This document shows, one piece after another, positions 26,327 to 36,113 of a stretch of DNA of 55,318 nucleotides. The notes beneath the pieces were generated by a model. The model was not told where the DNA came from, made no database searches, and saw only the letters and a list, made by a program, of their open reading frames with translations. A program made the position numbers and the translations under genes. Numbering within the stretch: the first letter of the stretch is position 1; each line of letters opens with the position of its first letter. Origin of the DNA: an uncultured Rhodobiaceae bacterium (GTDB lineage Bacteria; Pseudomonadota; Alphaproteobacteria; Rhizobiales; TMED25); contig CAJWPC010000008.1 of the NCBI GenBank assembly GCA_913045225.1, positions 1-55,318 of the forward strand, in the 5' to 3' direction.

Positions 26327-27120
26327 AAAAAAATAATACAAAGATTACAATACTCGGCTGTGGATCATCAACAGGTGTACCACGCGTCGGTAATGAATGG
26401 GGGGCATGTAATCCAAAAATTATTGAGAATAATCGCAGCAGATGCTCAATTTTAATTGAAAAAATTAATGAGAATGACATTACCTCTGTAATTGTTGATA
26501 CTGGTCCAGACTTCAGAAGTCAAATGAATAGAGAGAATATAAAGAAAATTGACGCTGTTTTTTACACACATGAACATGCTGATCACACTCATGGTATTGA
26601 TGATCTAAGAATGTATGCGCTTAGGGATAAAAAAAGAGTTGACGTTTTTGCTTCTGCCGCAACATCGGAAAATCTTAAGCAAAAATTCGGTTATTGTTTT
26701 GATGCAAAGATTGGAAGCGGCTACCCACCAATCTTAAACCTAAATTTGATTGAGCATGGGAAAATATATAACATCGAGGGTGAGGGTGGCAATATAGGTA
26801 TTATGCCAATAAATCAAGTGCATGGAAATATTAATTCTTTTGGCTACAAAATAGAAAATATAGTGTATTCATCTGATATTAGCGAATTACCAAATGAGTC
26901 TATACAGTATATAAAAAATTGCGAAATATGGATAGTAGACGCATTACGTTGGAAACCGCACCCAACGCATTTCCATGTGGACAAAGTATTACAATTAGTT
27001 ACAGATTTAAATGTAGAACGTGCAATACTGACAAATATGCACATAGACTTGGATTACAAACAACTCTGTGATTATTTGCCAGAAAATATCATACCAGCGT
27101 ATGATGGTATGCAGATTTAA
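26323..27120 (+). CDS. Metallo-beta-lactamase-fold hydrolase, PhnP/cyclic-phosphate phosphodiesterase-like, 265 aa
   Basis: A zinc-hydrolase core with HEHADH (His83, His85, Asp87, His88) and a typical N-terminal GCGSSTGVPR. The segment GNEWGACNP and the local Cys/His pattern resemble PhnP-like phosphodiesterases, which open cyclic phosphate esters. In Alphaproteobacteria this gene regularly follows tatD; no phosphonate genes are nearby, so the true substrate may be another cyclic or phosphodiester product. It ends the operon and converges with hflX. Confidence 0.85.
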   Translation: MKKNNTKITILGCGSSTGVPRVGNEWGACNPKIIENNRSRCSILIEKINENDITSVIVDTGPDFRSQMNRENIKKIDAVFYTHEHADHTHGIDDLRMYALRDKKRVDVFASAATSENLKQKFGYCFDAKIGSGYPPILNLNLIEHGKIYNIEGEGGNIGIMPINQVHGNINSFGYKIENIVYSSDISELPNESIQYIKNCEIWIVDALRWKPHPTHFHVDKVLQLVTDLNVERAILTNMHIDLDYKQLCDYLPENIIPAYDGMQI

Positions 27121-27166
27121 TTAATTCATTTAACGCATTGATATCAATATATTATATTTTACATTC

Positions 27167-27182
27167 CATAATATATATTATG
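27167..27182. repeat. 16-bp AT-rich palindrome between convergent genes
   Basis: CATAATATATATTATG is a perfect palindrome between the MBL gene and hflX, which converge with 73 nt between stops. It has too few G-C pairs and no flanking T tract to be a classical terminator, but could cruciform, bind a protein, or help end both transcripts. Confidence 0.4.
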
Positions 27183-27193
27183 CGAATTATGCT

Positions 27194-28474
27194 TTATCTA
27201 GCAATTAACATAGATTGGAAGCGGGCATGATTTTTTTTTGATATTTTTAGTTTGATATTTATATGATCAGCGTAGTATTTCTTGTCTAAAATAATTGCAT
27301 TATCATGCAGCCAGGACTCCGCAGCCGATTTATTATATTTCAATTTAATTCTATGAATTTCAAAATTATTATTTACCTTTTTTTCAATCGCGGCGTATAA
27401 ATCACTCATACCTTGCCCCGTTGCTGCAGATACCATTACTTGATTTTTTGCTATATTTTTTTTTATTAACTCTGAGTAATTCTTTTCTATTAGATCAACT
27501 TTATTCAATATTTCCAGATAATTATTATCATTTATTTCTTTACCAATCTCTTTGATGGTATTAATTACATCAATGTTTTGTACCTCTGTATACCCTGACG
27601 AGATGTCCCTGACATTAATTATCAAATCTGCATAATTTATTTCTTCCAAGGTGGACCTAAAGGACATTATTAATTCGGTTGGTAGCTCAGAGATGAAACC
27701 AACTGTATCTGTTAGTATTATATTTTTAAGACTGCCCTTATTAAGTTTTTTCATCTTTGTGTCCAGCGTTGCAAATAACATATTCTTTGACAATGCATTT
27801 TCACCTGTCAATTTATTGAACAGTGTAGATTTTCCTGCATTTGTATAGCCTACAAGTGCAATTATAAAGTAGGGCTTTTTATCGCGTTGATTGCGATGTA
27901 AGCTTCGTGTATTTTTAAAATCTCGTAATTTCTTCTTTATTTTTATAATTTGACCGTTAATAAGTCTGCGATCTATTTCAAGTTGAGACTCCCCTGGCCC
28001 ACCAATGAAGCTAAGTGAACCTCTCTGCCTCTCCAAATGTGTCCATGATTTGACAAGCCTTGTTTTTTGATATTCAAGCTGGGCTAACTCAACTTGTAGG
28101 GCCCCTTCTCTTGTTGCCGCCCTCTTCTCAAAGATATCCAATATTAAGCGCGTTCTATCAATTACCTTAACAAGTAATCTTTTTTCTAAGTTTCTTTGTT
28201 GTATGGGTGATAGTTTTCCGTCAATTATCAGAAAATCCACGTTAAGTTCTTTAATTTTATTATTTATTAGTTCAACCTGACCATTATTAAATAATGTGGA
28301 GTTATTTGGTCTATCAATTTTATAGATTTTTGAAAATTGAACTTTTATCCCAAGGGAATTCGCAAGCAGTATAGCTTCATTTATGCAATCAGTGGAGTCA
28401 ATTGTACTTTTTTTCTTAAACTTATTTCTTAAGTCAGGATGACAAACTATTGATTTATATGTTTTATTTATCAA
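27194..28474 (-). CDS. hflX: GTPase HflX, 426 aa
   Basis: A translation-linked GTPase that splits stalled ribosomes. It has the HflX N-terminal domain with a conserved GGPGESQLE (158-166), G1 GYTNAGKST (209-217), G3 DTVGF (256-260) and G4 NKVD (324-327). The start is TTG at 28474 with no obvious Shine-Dalgarno. It follows trkA by only 16 nt; the hfq gene, which often sits here, is absent. Confidence 0.92.
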   Translation of the reverse strand: MINKTYKSIVCHPDLRNKFKKKSTIDSTDCINEAILLANSLGIKVQFSKIYKIDRPNNSTLFNNGQVELINNKIKELNVDFLIIDGKLSPIQQRNLEKRLLVKVIDRTRLILDIFEKRAATREGALQVELAQLEYQKTRLVKSWTHLERQRGSLSFIGGPGESQLEIDRRLINGQIIKIKKKLRDFKNTRSLHRNQRDKKPYFIIALVGYTNAGKSTLFNKLTGENALSKNMLFATLDTKMKKLNKGSLKNIILTDTVGFISELPTELIMSFRSTLEEINYADLIINVRDISSGYTEVQNIDVINTIKEIGKEINDNNYLEILNKVDLIEKNYSELIKKNIAKNQVMVSAATGQGMSDLYAAIEKKVNNNFEIHRIKLKYNKSAAESWLHDNAIILDKKYYADHINIKLKISKKNHARFQSMLIAR

Positions 28475-28490
28475 TTTTTAAATTATATTA

Positions 28491-29867
28491 TTAATAATAA
28501 TCTTGACTTGTTCTAAAAAGCTGTTCAACGGCGTGTATGCTTTCCGATAAAGAAAACAGAACGATACGATCATTCACTTCAAGCACTGTTTCGCCATCGG
28601 GTCGAATTACATCATCTCTACGTAATATAGCACCAAATCTTAGATCATCAGGAATATCTGCTTCTTTAATTTGTTTTCCAATTAATGGTGAGGCATCGAC
28701 AATTTCAGCCTCTAAGACCTCAACTTTTCCATCGTAAAGTGAGTGTGCATCTCGTATTCTTCCTTTTCTCAGGTATCTAAGGATACTCGATATTGTGGTC
28801 GCACGAGGATTAATTAACGCATCAATACTTAGCCTTGACTGAAGATCGTTATAATTATTATCCTGTAGCAGCGACAGGGCTTGTTTTGCACCCATTTCCT
28901 TAGCAATAACAGATGATATTAGATTTATATTATCATTATTAGTTATTGCAACAAATGCATCAGTTTTAATTATGCCAGCTTGTTCAAGTAAATTTTTATC
29001 AATGGAATTACCATTTAACACAATTGATTTTTTAAGCTCCTTCGCAGCTTTTTCTGCTATTTCTTGATTTAACTCAATAAGTTTGATGTTTATATTTGAT
29101 ACGTTAGACTCAAGTGCCTTCGCAAGATAGGTTCCAACATTACCAGCTCCAGCAATAATAATGTTATGCGCCTCAGGTTCAGTATGCCCTAGAACTGATA
29201 ATATTTTACTGATATGCTCTGAGTTGCAGACTAGATATATTTTATCATCCCGTTTTAAGCTATCTTTTTGTGTTGGAATAATTATTTTATCATCACGATT
29301 AATTCCAACTACAGTACACATCAAATCAGGATATTTTTCTGTTAACTCACGGAGAGGCGTATCAACAACTTTACAATTCTCATCTATGTTAACACCTAAG
29401 AAGGAAATCTTTTTTTCACCAAACTCAATAATTTCAAAAGCCCCCGGCAGAGTTATATTTTTTAATATTGAGTCAGCAATTTCTCTTTCTGGTGAAATAA
29501 TTACATCTATTGGTATATTCTCACGCGTGAAAAGGTTTTCATAGTTTGGATTTAGGAAGTTATTTGAACGAATGCGACCAATTTTAGTTGGGATGCCAAA
29601 TATCAAGTGTGAAATTGTGCAGATAACCATGTTGATTTCATCGTACTGCGTTACTGCAATAATAACATCAGCATCGTTGGCCCCAGCCTCATCCAATACC
29701 TCTGGGTATGACCCATTACCTCTAATTGTTCGGACATCAAGAGTCTTGTTCATATTATCAATTAACTTTTGAGAGTCATCTATTACCGTAACATCGTTTT
29801 TTTGTACTGAAAGTTGTTCAGCAATGCCATAGCCAACCTGCCCTGCTCCACATATAATAATTTTCAT
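28491..29867 (-). CDS. trkA: Trk potassium uptake regulatory subunit TrkA, 458 aa
   Basis: A peripheral protein with two RCK units, each an NAD-binding Rossmann fold (GAGQVG at 7-12, and GAGNVG in the middle) and a C-terminal TrkA-C part. It gates the TrkH potassium channel in response to nucleotide. The order ntrX-trkA is canonical in Alphaproteobacteria. It is 13 nt downstream of ntrX on the same strand. Confidence 0.93.
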   Translation of the reverse strand: MKIIICGAGQVGYGIAEQLSVQKNDVTVIDDSQKLIDNMNKTLDVRTIRGNGSYPEVLDEAGANDADVIIAVTQYDEINMVICTISHLIFGIPTKIGRIRSNNFLNPNYENLFTRENIPIDVIISPEREIADSILKNITLPGAFEIIEFGEKKISFLGVNIDENCKVVDTPLRELTEKYPDLMCTVVGINRDDKIIIPTQKDSLKRDDKIYLVCNSEHISKILSVLGHTEPEAHNIIIAGAGNVGTYLAKALESNVSNINIKLIELNQEIAEKAAKELKKSIVLNGNSIDKNLLEQAGIIKTDAFVAITNNDNINLISSVIAKEMGAKQALSLLQDNNYNDLQSRLSIDALINPRATTISSILRYLRKGRIRDAHSLYDGKVEVLEAEIVDASPLIGKQIKEADIPDDLRFGAILRRDDVIRPDGETVLEVNDRIVLFSLSESIHAVEQLFRTSQDYY

Positions 29868-29880
29868 CTTTTATACCTAT

Positions 29881-31227
29881 TTAAGTTCTTTTATCTATAC
29901 CTAGATATTTTAATTTTCTGTGAAGTGCTGTTCTCTCCATACCTATGAATTCAGCTGTTTTTGATATATTACCATTAAACCTGGCAAGTTGAGTAACAAT
30001 ATAATTTCTCTCGAAAAGATCCCTTGCATCTTTCATATTATATGAAATCAAAACCTCATTATTATTAGATATATTGGGATTATTATCTCTAATTTCAATG
30101 GGAATATGACTAGCTTTGATTGAATAATCATTTTCTGAATTTAGTTGTAAAATTACCCTTTCTATGCAATTTCTCAGTTCTTTTATATTTCCCGGCCACG
30201 AGTAAGACTGCAATATAGCAAGTGCATCCTCCGTAATGCTTAAATTATGTAAAATTTCTGTTGTGCTCGCGTAATCATCGATAAAATATCGAACTAATGG
30301 CGGAATATCCTCTTTTCGATCAATTAAGCTCGGTATATGTATTTCTTCAATTGAAATTCTATTAAATAAGTCATCAAGAAAGAGCCCTAATGAAACATAT
30401 GACTTTAAATCCTTAGATGTACTTGCAATTAGCCTAAAGTCCAAACTTTCTGTTTTATATTTATTATTTATTAAATTTAAGAGAACCTGCTGGGCCTCGG
30501 TGGATAGTTCAGATATTTCATTTATAAATAAAGTTCCACCATTCAATTCTTTAATAAAACTTTTATCATTATTTGACTCAGCGATACATATCCTATCCTC
30601 AAATTCAGCTGCATTAATATTTCTTGCATTAAGGCGTGTGAATAAATACTTTGATCTGCTTGATTTGTTGTGTATTAATCGTGCCACAAGTTCCTTACCA
30701 ACACCGCTGCCACCCGTTATGAGTATTCGACTTTTAACATCTGAAAGTCTCTCTATAGCCTGATTTAATTGTATTACCGTATTTGAATCACCAATGTAAT
30801 CTATCGCATAATTTGATTTATTTCGGATATTGGTAATTTCTTGCCGAAGATTGTATGTTTCAGAGGCTCTTTTTATGGTATGCATAAGACGTTCTGTTTT
30901 AAATGGTTTTTCTAAGTAATCATATGCACCAATTTTTATTGCTGTTACAGCAGTATCAATGTTACCATGGCCCGAAATAATTATAATTGGGATTTCTGGA
31001 CGTGTGCTATGAATTTCCTGTAATAACTCAATGCCGTCCAGCTTGCTACCTTCAAGCCATACGTCTAATATTATTAAATCAATATTATCTTCTGATAAAA
31101 TACTAATAGCACTGTCACTGTTTTGGGCATTATAAGTCTGGTACCCCTCATCCTCAAGGACTCCGGATATTAATTTACAGATGTCGATTTCATCATCAAT
31201 TATTAATATATTTTTATTTTCAATCAT
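29881..31227 (-). CDS. ntrX: NtrX, nitrogen-linked response regulator with a degenerate AAA+ domain, 448 aa
   Basis: Receiver domain (1-125) with phospho-acceptor Asp55, an AAA+ domain with Walker A GGSGVGKE (172-179), and a C-terminal Fis-type helix-turn-helix (GNISKTAEFIGMERTALHRK). Start ATG at 31227 gives an 8-nt overlap with ntrY (ATGATTGA) and a correct receiver start; an upstream TTG is less likely. The AAA+ domain has no GAFTGA loop (sigma-54 contact) and its Walker B reads LFINEI, Asn236 instead of Asp. So it is unlikely to drive sigma-54 transcription and more likely a DNA-binding regulator acting otherwise. Confidence 0.9.
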   Translation of the reverse strand: MIENKNILIIDDEIDICKLISGVLEDEGYQTYNAQNSDSAISILSEDNIDLIILDVWLEGSKLDGIELLQEIHSTRPEIPIIIISGHGNIDTAVTAIKIGAYDYLEKPFKTERLMHTIKRASETYNLRQEITNIRNKSNYAIDYIGDSNTVIQLNQAIERLSDVKSRILITGGSGVGKELVARLIHNKSSRSKYLFTRLNARNINAAEFEDRICIAESNNDKSFIKELNGGTLFINEISELSTEAQQVLLNLINNKYKTESLDFRLIASTSKDLKSYVSLGLFLDDLFNRISIEEIHIPSLIDRKEDIPPLVRYFIDDYASTTEILHNLSITEDALAILQSYSWPGNIKELRNCIERVILQLNSENDYSIKASHIPIEIRDNNPNISNNNEVLISYNMKDARDLFERNYIVTQLARFNGNISKTAEFIGMERTALHRKLKYLGIDKRT

Positions 31228-33442
31228 TAATTTTTTCGGAGTTACTATCAAGTGATTTTGGTAAAATTATTTCAACAATTGCTCCACTAATTGTCTTATC
31301 GGAAGTTGTATCATTTTTAAGATTCAAATCCCCTTTATGTACCTCAATTATGTTTTTGACGACTGATAAACCAATTCCTGTTCCCATCTCTCTTGTTGTG
31401 TAATAAGGCTCTAAAAGCTTATCAAGATCACTTTTTGGAAAACCGGTTCCATTGTCAGCAATTTTTATTAACACATGTTCAGGTTTATTCTCCAAAGATA
31501 TATTAATTACTCCAGAATTATCATTCTTATGCAATAAGAATATCGACTCAGATGAGTTTTTAATCAGATTTATGAGGGCTTGGCTGATTAGTCTGCGGTC
31601 AAAATTAAAAAATATTTCTCCATCTGGAATATCTAATTTTATATTAATAGACTCAAATGTGATCTTTTGGAGAAGGACCGCCTGTTTTATAGTATCACAT
31701 ATGTCATAGTTATTCATATTTGCTGTTGGGACTTTTGCAAATGCTGAGAACTCGTCTACTATTTTACCTAAATCCCCAACCTGCCTGATGATTGTATCTG
31801 TGCAGTCTTCAAATACTTCAAGATCATTGCTGATTTGATCTTTATACTTCCTTTTAAGCCTTTCCGCAGACAATTGTATTGGTGTAAGGGGGTTTTTTAT
31901 CTCATGGGCTATCCTGCGTGCAACATCAGCCCAAACTGATGTTCTTTGAGCATCAAATAAATCTGTAACATCATCGAACGCTATGACCATTGAACTTTTC
32001 TTGGACTTATCTTCTTTTGTTATTTTTATATGAATATTCCTATATTGATCATTTATTAGCACTGTAATATATTCATCGATATTACCTCTACTTTTGTAGG
32101 CTTTTATTAGAATATCTGAAAATTGTGGCATTATATCAATAATGTTAACTCCTAAAATCTCACTAAGCTCTTTATCAAAAAAGAAGCATGCAGATAAATT
32201 CGCAATTTGAATACTTCCGTTACTATCTATACTAATAACACACGATGTAATCCCAGAAAGCACCGCTTCTGTAAATTTTCGTCTTTCATCAAGAAGCTGA
32301 TTGTTCGAAACTAAGTTCTCACGTTGATTTTTGAGATCGGTTGTCATGTTGTTAAAGGTACTCACAAGATTGTGCATGTCATTATCAATTGTTGACTTAC
32401 TCTCAATATTAACATCAAGGTCTCCATCGGATACTTTTTTTGATGCATATATTAGCTTAGCAATTGGAGCAGATAGTCTATTTGCAAAAAATATACTAAA
32501 CCAAATTGCCACTGTTAAAAAAACGAGCGAGAAACCAACATATTGGAGAGCGAAAGTAACTTGCGTATTAAACCGCCTCTCTTCAAGATTTGAGTATTCA
32601 TTTCTTGTAAGTTCTAATTGCTTTAAATGTTTAATAACAATTGGATCAACAGCTTTATATATCAGTAAATACCCATCAATAAAATCTGGTAAAAGTACAA
32701 AGGCGCTAACCATATTAGAGTCGTTTGGTTTAAATATTATAATGTCCCCTTGGTCTGCTCGATCATAAGATAATTGCGATGGTTTTGTGTAGCCCAATTC
32801 ATACTCAGGCGTTGTTGTATTTATTAGTATATTTCCATCTCGATTCACGATATATGCACCTGATAACTTTCTCAATTTTGCTTGTTTTAGAAAATAATCG
32901 CCAAATGCATTAATATTATTTTCAAATATGTTTACTGAATTATTCAGATCTAATTGCATTGCTCCAATTTCAGATCTAAGATTATTTGAATGTTCTCGTA
33001 AGTAACTTTTTGCGACAATATTTGACTTTTCAAGCATTGACTTCGTTCTATCCGAAAACCATTTATCTAAACCCCTATCAAGTGTAATTGTTGCAAGTAT
33101 TGCCACGACTAAAGCCGGCAAAGCGGAGACAATACCAAATAAGGTTATTAACTTAATTTGAAGACTTGCACCTGCAATATTTCTTTTTCTTGCAATTAAA
33201 ATTTGTGAAAATTTGCTGATTATAAGCAAAACCATAAAAACTATAAAGATTGTATTCATTATGAATAAAAGAAAAATTACAGTATTAGACGGAATAAAAA
33301 CTTGGCCAGTTAATATGAGCCATGTTGATGAAATAAGAAAAATCGCAAGAAATAAAATCAAGACATTGAATAAGGTCTCCTTATAGGAATTTAGGAATTC
33401 CTTTAACGGATTAAATAATTTAAGTGTTTCAATATTACTCAT
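31220..33442 (-). CDS. ntrY: NtrY, membrane nitrogen-linked sensor histidine kinase, 740 aa
   Basis: Several N-terminal membrane helices flank a roughly 180-residue extracytoplasmic sensor region, with another helix near residues 290-310, then HAMP, PAS, a HisKA domain with the His in RIAHEIKNPLTPIQL, and HATPase with the DNGTGFP and GTGIGLSVV motifs. It is the partner of NtrX and senses redox or nitrogen signals in other Alphaproteobacteria. The length is normal. It is transcribed between ntrC and ntrX. Confidence 0.92.
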   Translation of the reverse strand: MSNIETLKLFNPLKEFLNSYKETLFNVLILFLAIFLISSTWLILTGQVFIPSNTVIFLLFIMNTIFIVFMVLLIISKFSQILIARKRNIAGASLQIKLITLFGIVSALPALVVAILATITLDRGLDKWFSDRTKSMLEKSNIVAKSYLREHSNNLRSEIGAMQLDLNNSVNIFENNINAFGDYFLKQAKLRKLSGAYIVNRDGNILINTTTPEYELGYTKPSQLSYDRADQGDIIIFKPNDSNMVSAFVLLPDFIDGYLLIYKAVDPIVIKHLKQLELTRNEYSNLEERRFNTQVTFALQYVGFSLVFLTVAIWFSIFFANRLSAPIAKLIYASKKVSDGDLDVNIESKSTIDNDMHNLVSTFNNMTTDLKNQRENLVSNNQLLDERRKFTEAVLSGITSCVISIDSNGSIQIANLSACFFFDKELSEILGVNIIDIMPQFSDILIKAYKSRGNIDEYITVLINDQYRNIHIKITKEDKSKKSSMVIAFDDVTDLFDAQRTSVWADVARRIAHEIKNPLTPIQLSAERLKRKYKDQISNDLEVFEDCTDTIIRQVGDLGKIVDEFSAFAKVPTANMNNYDICDTIKQAVLLQKITFESINIKLDIPDGEIFFNFDRRLISQALINLIKNSSESIFLLHKNDNSGVINISLENKPEHVLIKIADNGTGFPKSDLDKLLEPYYTTREMGTGIGLSVVKNIIEVHKGDLNLKNDTTSDKTISGAIVEIILPKSLDSNSEKIND

Positions 33443-33509
33443 GGCTTCGTATTATATTACTAATAATATATTTTTTAATGATAAATTTTATCTTAATGAA
33501 AATTGAGTA

Positions 33510-34940
33510 CTAATTTTTTGGTAGATCAGAGTTTAATTGACGTAACTTTTTACGAAGTGTATTTCGATTTAAGCCAAGGATTTTAGATGCTTTAATTTGA
33601 TTTCCTTTAGTAGAGTCCATCACAAAATTTAAAATAGGTTTCTCAAATTGAAGAAGAACCTTATGATAGATCCCCTCGTCTCCTTCGTGGAAGTCTTCAA
33701 TCGAATACTTACTTAAATAACTTTCAACATGGTCCTCTAATGACCTTAGTTGCTTACTATCTGTTTTATAATTTTTTTGATCCAAAAAAGAAAATTCATT
33801 TTTTATGATATCAAGTGAAATTATCTCATTTGGATAGAGTGTAATCAACCTTTTAATAAAATTCTCTAATTCCCTAATATTACCGGGCCAATCATAGTTT
33901 TTGATATAGTTCAGCGCATCCTGTTCAATTCTACTCGCATTATCATTTGGAGCATTTTTGGCCATAAAATGATTCACTAGAGAAGGAAGATCGTCTTTTC
34001 GTTCTCTTAATGGTGGTAATGTTATTGGTATTACGTTTATCCTGTAATACAAGTCCTCACGAAATGCTCCAAGTTTTATCTGGTCTCCTAATGATTTATT
34101 TGTAGCAGCAATAATCCTAACATTTGTTTTAATTGGACTAGTGCCTCCAACAGTGAGAAATTCACCTTCTTGCAGTACCCTCAATAAGCGGGTTTGTGCA
34201 TCGATAGGCATATCGCCAATTTCATCTAAAAAAAGTGTTCCTCCATCGGCGATTTGAAACTTTCCAATTTTTTTGTCAATTGCACCTGTAAAAGCACCTT
34301 TCTCATGCCCAAATAACTCAGACTCAATAAGATCTTTTGGTATTGCAGCCATGTTTATTGGAACAAACGTAGAGTCTTTTCTGTTACCAAATTCGTGTAA
34401 TGCTTTTGCAATTAGCTCTTTTCCAGTACCTGACTCACCAGTTATGAGAACTGTTAAATCTGAATTCATTAATCTGGCCATCACTCTGTAAACTTCTTGC
34501 ATGGGTTTTGAACGACCAATTAAGGGGAAGCCATCAGGCGACTCGAAGCTTTCATCTTCGACTACCTTCTTGCTTTCATTGATTGAACGATTAATAATAT
34601 TAAGTAACTCAGCTATATCAAATGGTTTTGGTATGTATTCAAACGCACCAAGCTCATTGGCTTTAATTGCAGTCATAAGTGTATTTTGTGCACTCATTAC
34701 AATAATTGGTATTTCAGCATTAATCTTTTTAATTTTTGGTATAAGCTCAAACGCGTTTGCATCTGGCATAACAACATCTGTAATAATTAAATCAGCAAAA
34801 TTTTGTTGAGCAAGAGTCCATAACCCGGCAGCATTTTCAGTCAGAGTAACATCAAAACCTGATCTTTTAAGAGCAGTCTCGAGGACAAGTCGTATGGCTT
34901 TATCATCATCTGCAACAAGTATATGTGTTTTTTTTATCAT
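33510..34940 (-). CDS. ntrC: NtrC nitrogen regulation sigma-54 activator, 476 aa
   Basis: Receiver (Asp55 in ITDVVMPD), AAA+ with Walker A GESGTGKE (168-175), intact GAFTGA loop (215-220) and Walker B GGTLFLDEIGD (Asp239), plus a Fis-type HTH (GNQIKASKILGLNRNTLRKK). All parts needed to activate sigma-54 RNA polymerase are there. The start at 34940 follows AGGAAG and fits the family; upstream in-frame codons would extend it pointlessly. It is 8 nt after ntrB. Confidence 0.94.
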   Translation of the reverse strand: MIKKTHILVADDDKAIRLVLETALKRSGFDVTLTENAAGLWTLAQQNFADLIITDVVMPDANAFELIPKIKKINAEIPIIVMSAQNTLMTAIKANELGAFEYIPKPFDIAELLNIINRSINESKKVVEDESFESPDGFPLIGRSKPMQEVYRVMARLMNSDLTVLITGESGTGKELIAKALHEFGNRKDSTFVPINMAAIPKDLIESELFGHEKGAFTGAIDKKIGKFQIADGGTLFLDEIGDMPIDAQTRLLRVLQEGEFLTVGGTSPIKTNVRIIAATNKSLGDQIKLGAFREDLYYRINVIPITLPPLRERKDDLPSLVNHFMAKNAPNDNASRIEQDALNYIKNYDWPGNIRELENFIKRLITLYPNEIISLDIIKNEFSFLDQKNYKTDSKQLRSLEDHVESYLSKYSIEDFHEGDEGIYHKVLLQFEKPILNFVMDSTKGNQIKASKILGLNRNTLRKKLRQLNSDLPKN

Positions 34941-34948
34941 AAATCTTC

Positions 34949-36037
34949 CTAATGTGATACAGGGAATAGAATTGACATTGTTGTACCTTTGCTTGTTGTA
35001 CCGCATTCAATAACACCATCATGATCTTGTATTATTTTTGATACAATCGACAGGCCAAGCCCCTTCCCATCTTTTTTACTTGTAATAAATGGGTCAAATA
35101 TATTTTCATAGATATCTTTATCAATACCACCACCATTATCTTCAATTGAAAAACATAGCGGTAATTCAATTTTCTTACTTGATGTTGGTAAGCTTATGCG
35201 AACACTAGATAAGAACGAGGAGCTTAGAATTATTTCTCCTTTGCTTGCGTTATTCTTTATTGCCTCGCTGCTGTTTTTTATTAAGTTCATCAGAACCTGA
35301 ATAAGCAGGTCTTTATTGCCATAAACATGGGGTAGTGATGGATCGAACTTCTCAACAAACTTAATATCTTTAGCAAAGCCATTTTCAGCAATCATTTTCA
35401 CATGGTTGAAGATTGTGTGCATATTAATTTTTTCTTTTTTTATTTGCGAACTATCTGAAAAGATTTGCATACTATTGATCAAATTATTTATTCTATCAGT
35501 TTCATCACATATTATTGATATAAGTGATTGATTTTCACGACTTGCACCATCAAGTAGCAATTGAGCTGCCCCCTTTATACCGGATAGGGGATTTTTTATT
35601 TCATGTGCAAGAATTGATGACATTTCAACTAGTGATTTTGCTGATCCAGCCTGCATGTATTGTCGATTAAATTTCTTTGCAATACCACGCTCAATAAACA
35701 TTAAAAGCAGATAATCTGTGTCTTCAAAGGGTGATACCTGAATATCTACCTCATGCTCTTTTTTATCTATGATATTTTTTAACATTAAGGAATATTCACG
35801 AATTGTAGTTTTTTTTTCACGTGATTGATTGATTAGATAATATAGTGGTGATGTTGTACTATACAAGGCAGTGAATTTGTATTTATTAAGTATATTGCGA
35901 CTAAGCCCAAAAAAAAATTCAGCATCATCATTAGAGGTCACGATATTATCATCCTTGTCCAAGATTACGAGCGGATGTTTAATTGTTCTAAACAATCCGT
36001 CCAGATCGATGTGCATTTTATCTAATATTGTTTCCAT
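34949..36037 (-). CDS. ntrB: NtrB nitrogen sensor histidine kinase/phosphatase, 362 aa
   Basis: A soluble kinase: PAS domain (10-120), HisKA with His145 in LAHEIKNPLSGIKGAAQLL, and HATPase with DNGGGI and GLGLSIV motifs. NtrB phosphorylates NtrC under nitrogen limitation and is controlled by PII. The canonical neighbour dusB is absent upstream; instead ispDF diverges across 113 nt. Confidence 0.94.
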   Translation of the reverse strand: METILDKMHIDLDGLFRTIKHPLVILDKDDNIVTSNDDAEFFFGLSRNILNKYKFTALYSTTSPLYYLINQSREKKTTIREYSLMLKNIIDKKEHEVDIQVSPFEDTDYLLLMFIERGIAKKFNRQYMQAGSAKSLVEMSSILAHEIKNPLSGIKGAAQLLLDGASRENQSLISIICDETDRINNLINSMQIFSDSSQIKKEKINMHTIFNHVKMIAENGFAKDIKFVEKFDPSLPHVYGNKDLLIQVLMNLIKNSSEAIKNNASKGEIILSSSFLSSVRISLPTSSKKIELPLCFSIEDNGGGIDKDIYENIFDPFITSKKDGKGLGLSIVSKIIQDHDGVIECGTTSKGTTMSILFPVSH

Positions 36038-36090
36038 TTCTGTGCTATAAATAATATGGTTAATTTGATTAAAAAAAGGGCATATGTTAC

Positions 36091-36113
36091 ATATGATTAA
36101 ATATTAATCATAT
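36091..36113. promoter_or_regulatory. Inverted repeat in the ntrB/ispDF divergent region
   Basis: Perfect 10-bp arms, ATATGATTAA (36091-36100) and TTAATCATAT (36104-36113), are separated by ATA. Two CATATG copies (36081-36086 and 36090-36095) lie next to it. The repeat is about 54 nt from ntrB and 37 nt from ispDF, a typical operator place. The regulator is unknown. Confidence 0.5.

Noticed and set aside
29228-29700. Open frames on the plus strand opposite trkA, ntrY, ntrX and others
   Set aside because: They lie inside clear genes on the other strand, have low-complexity translations and no family motifs.
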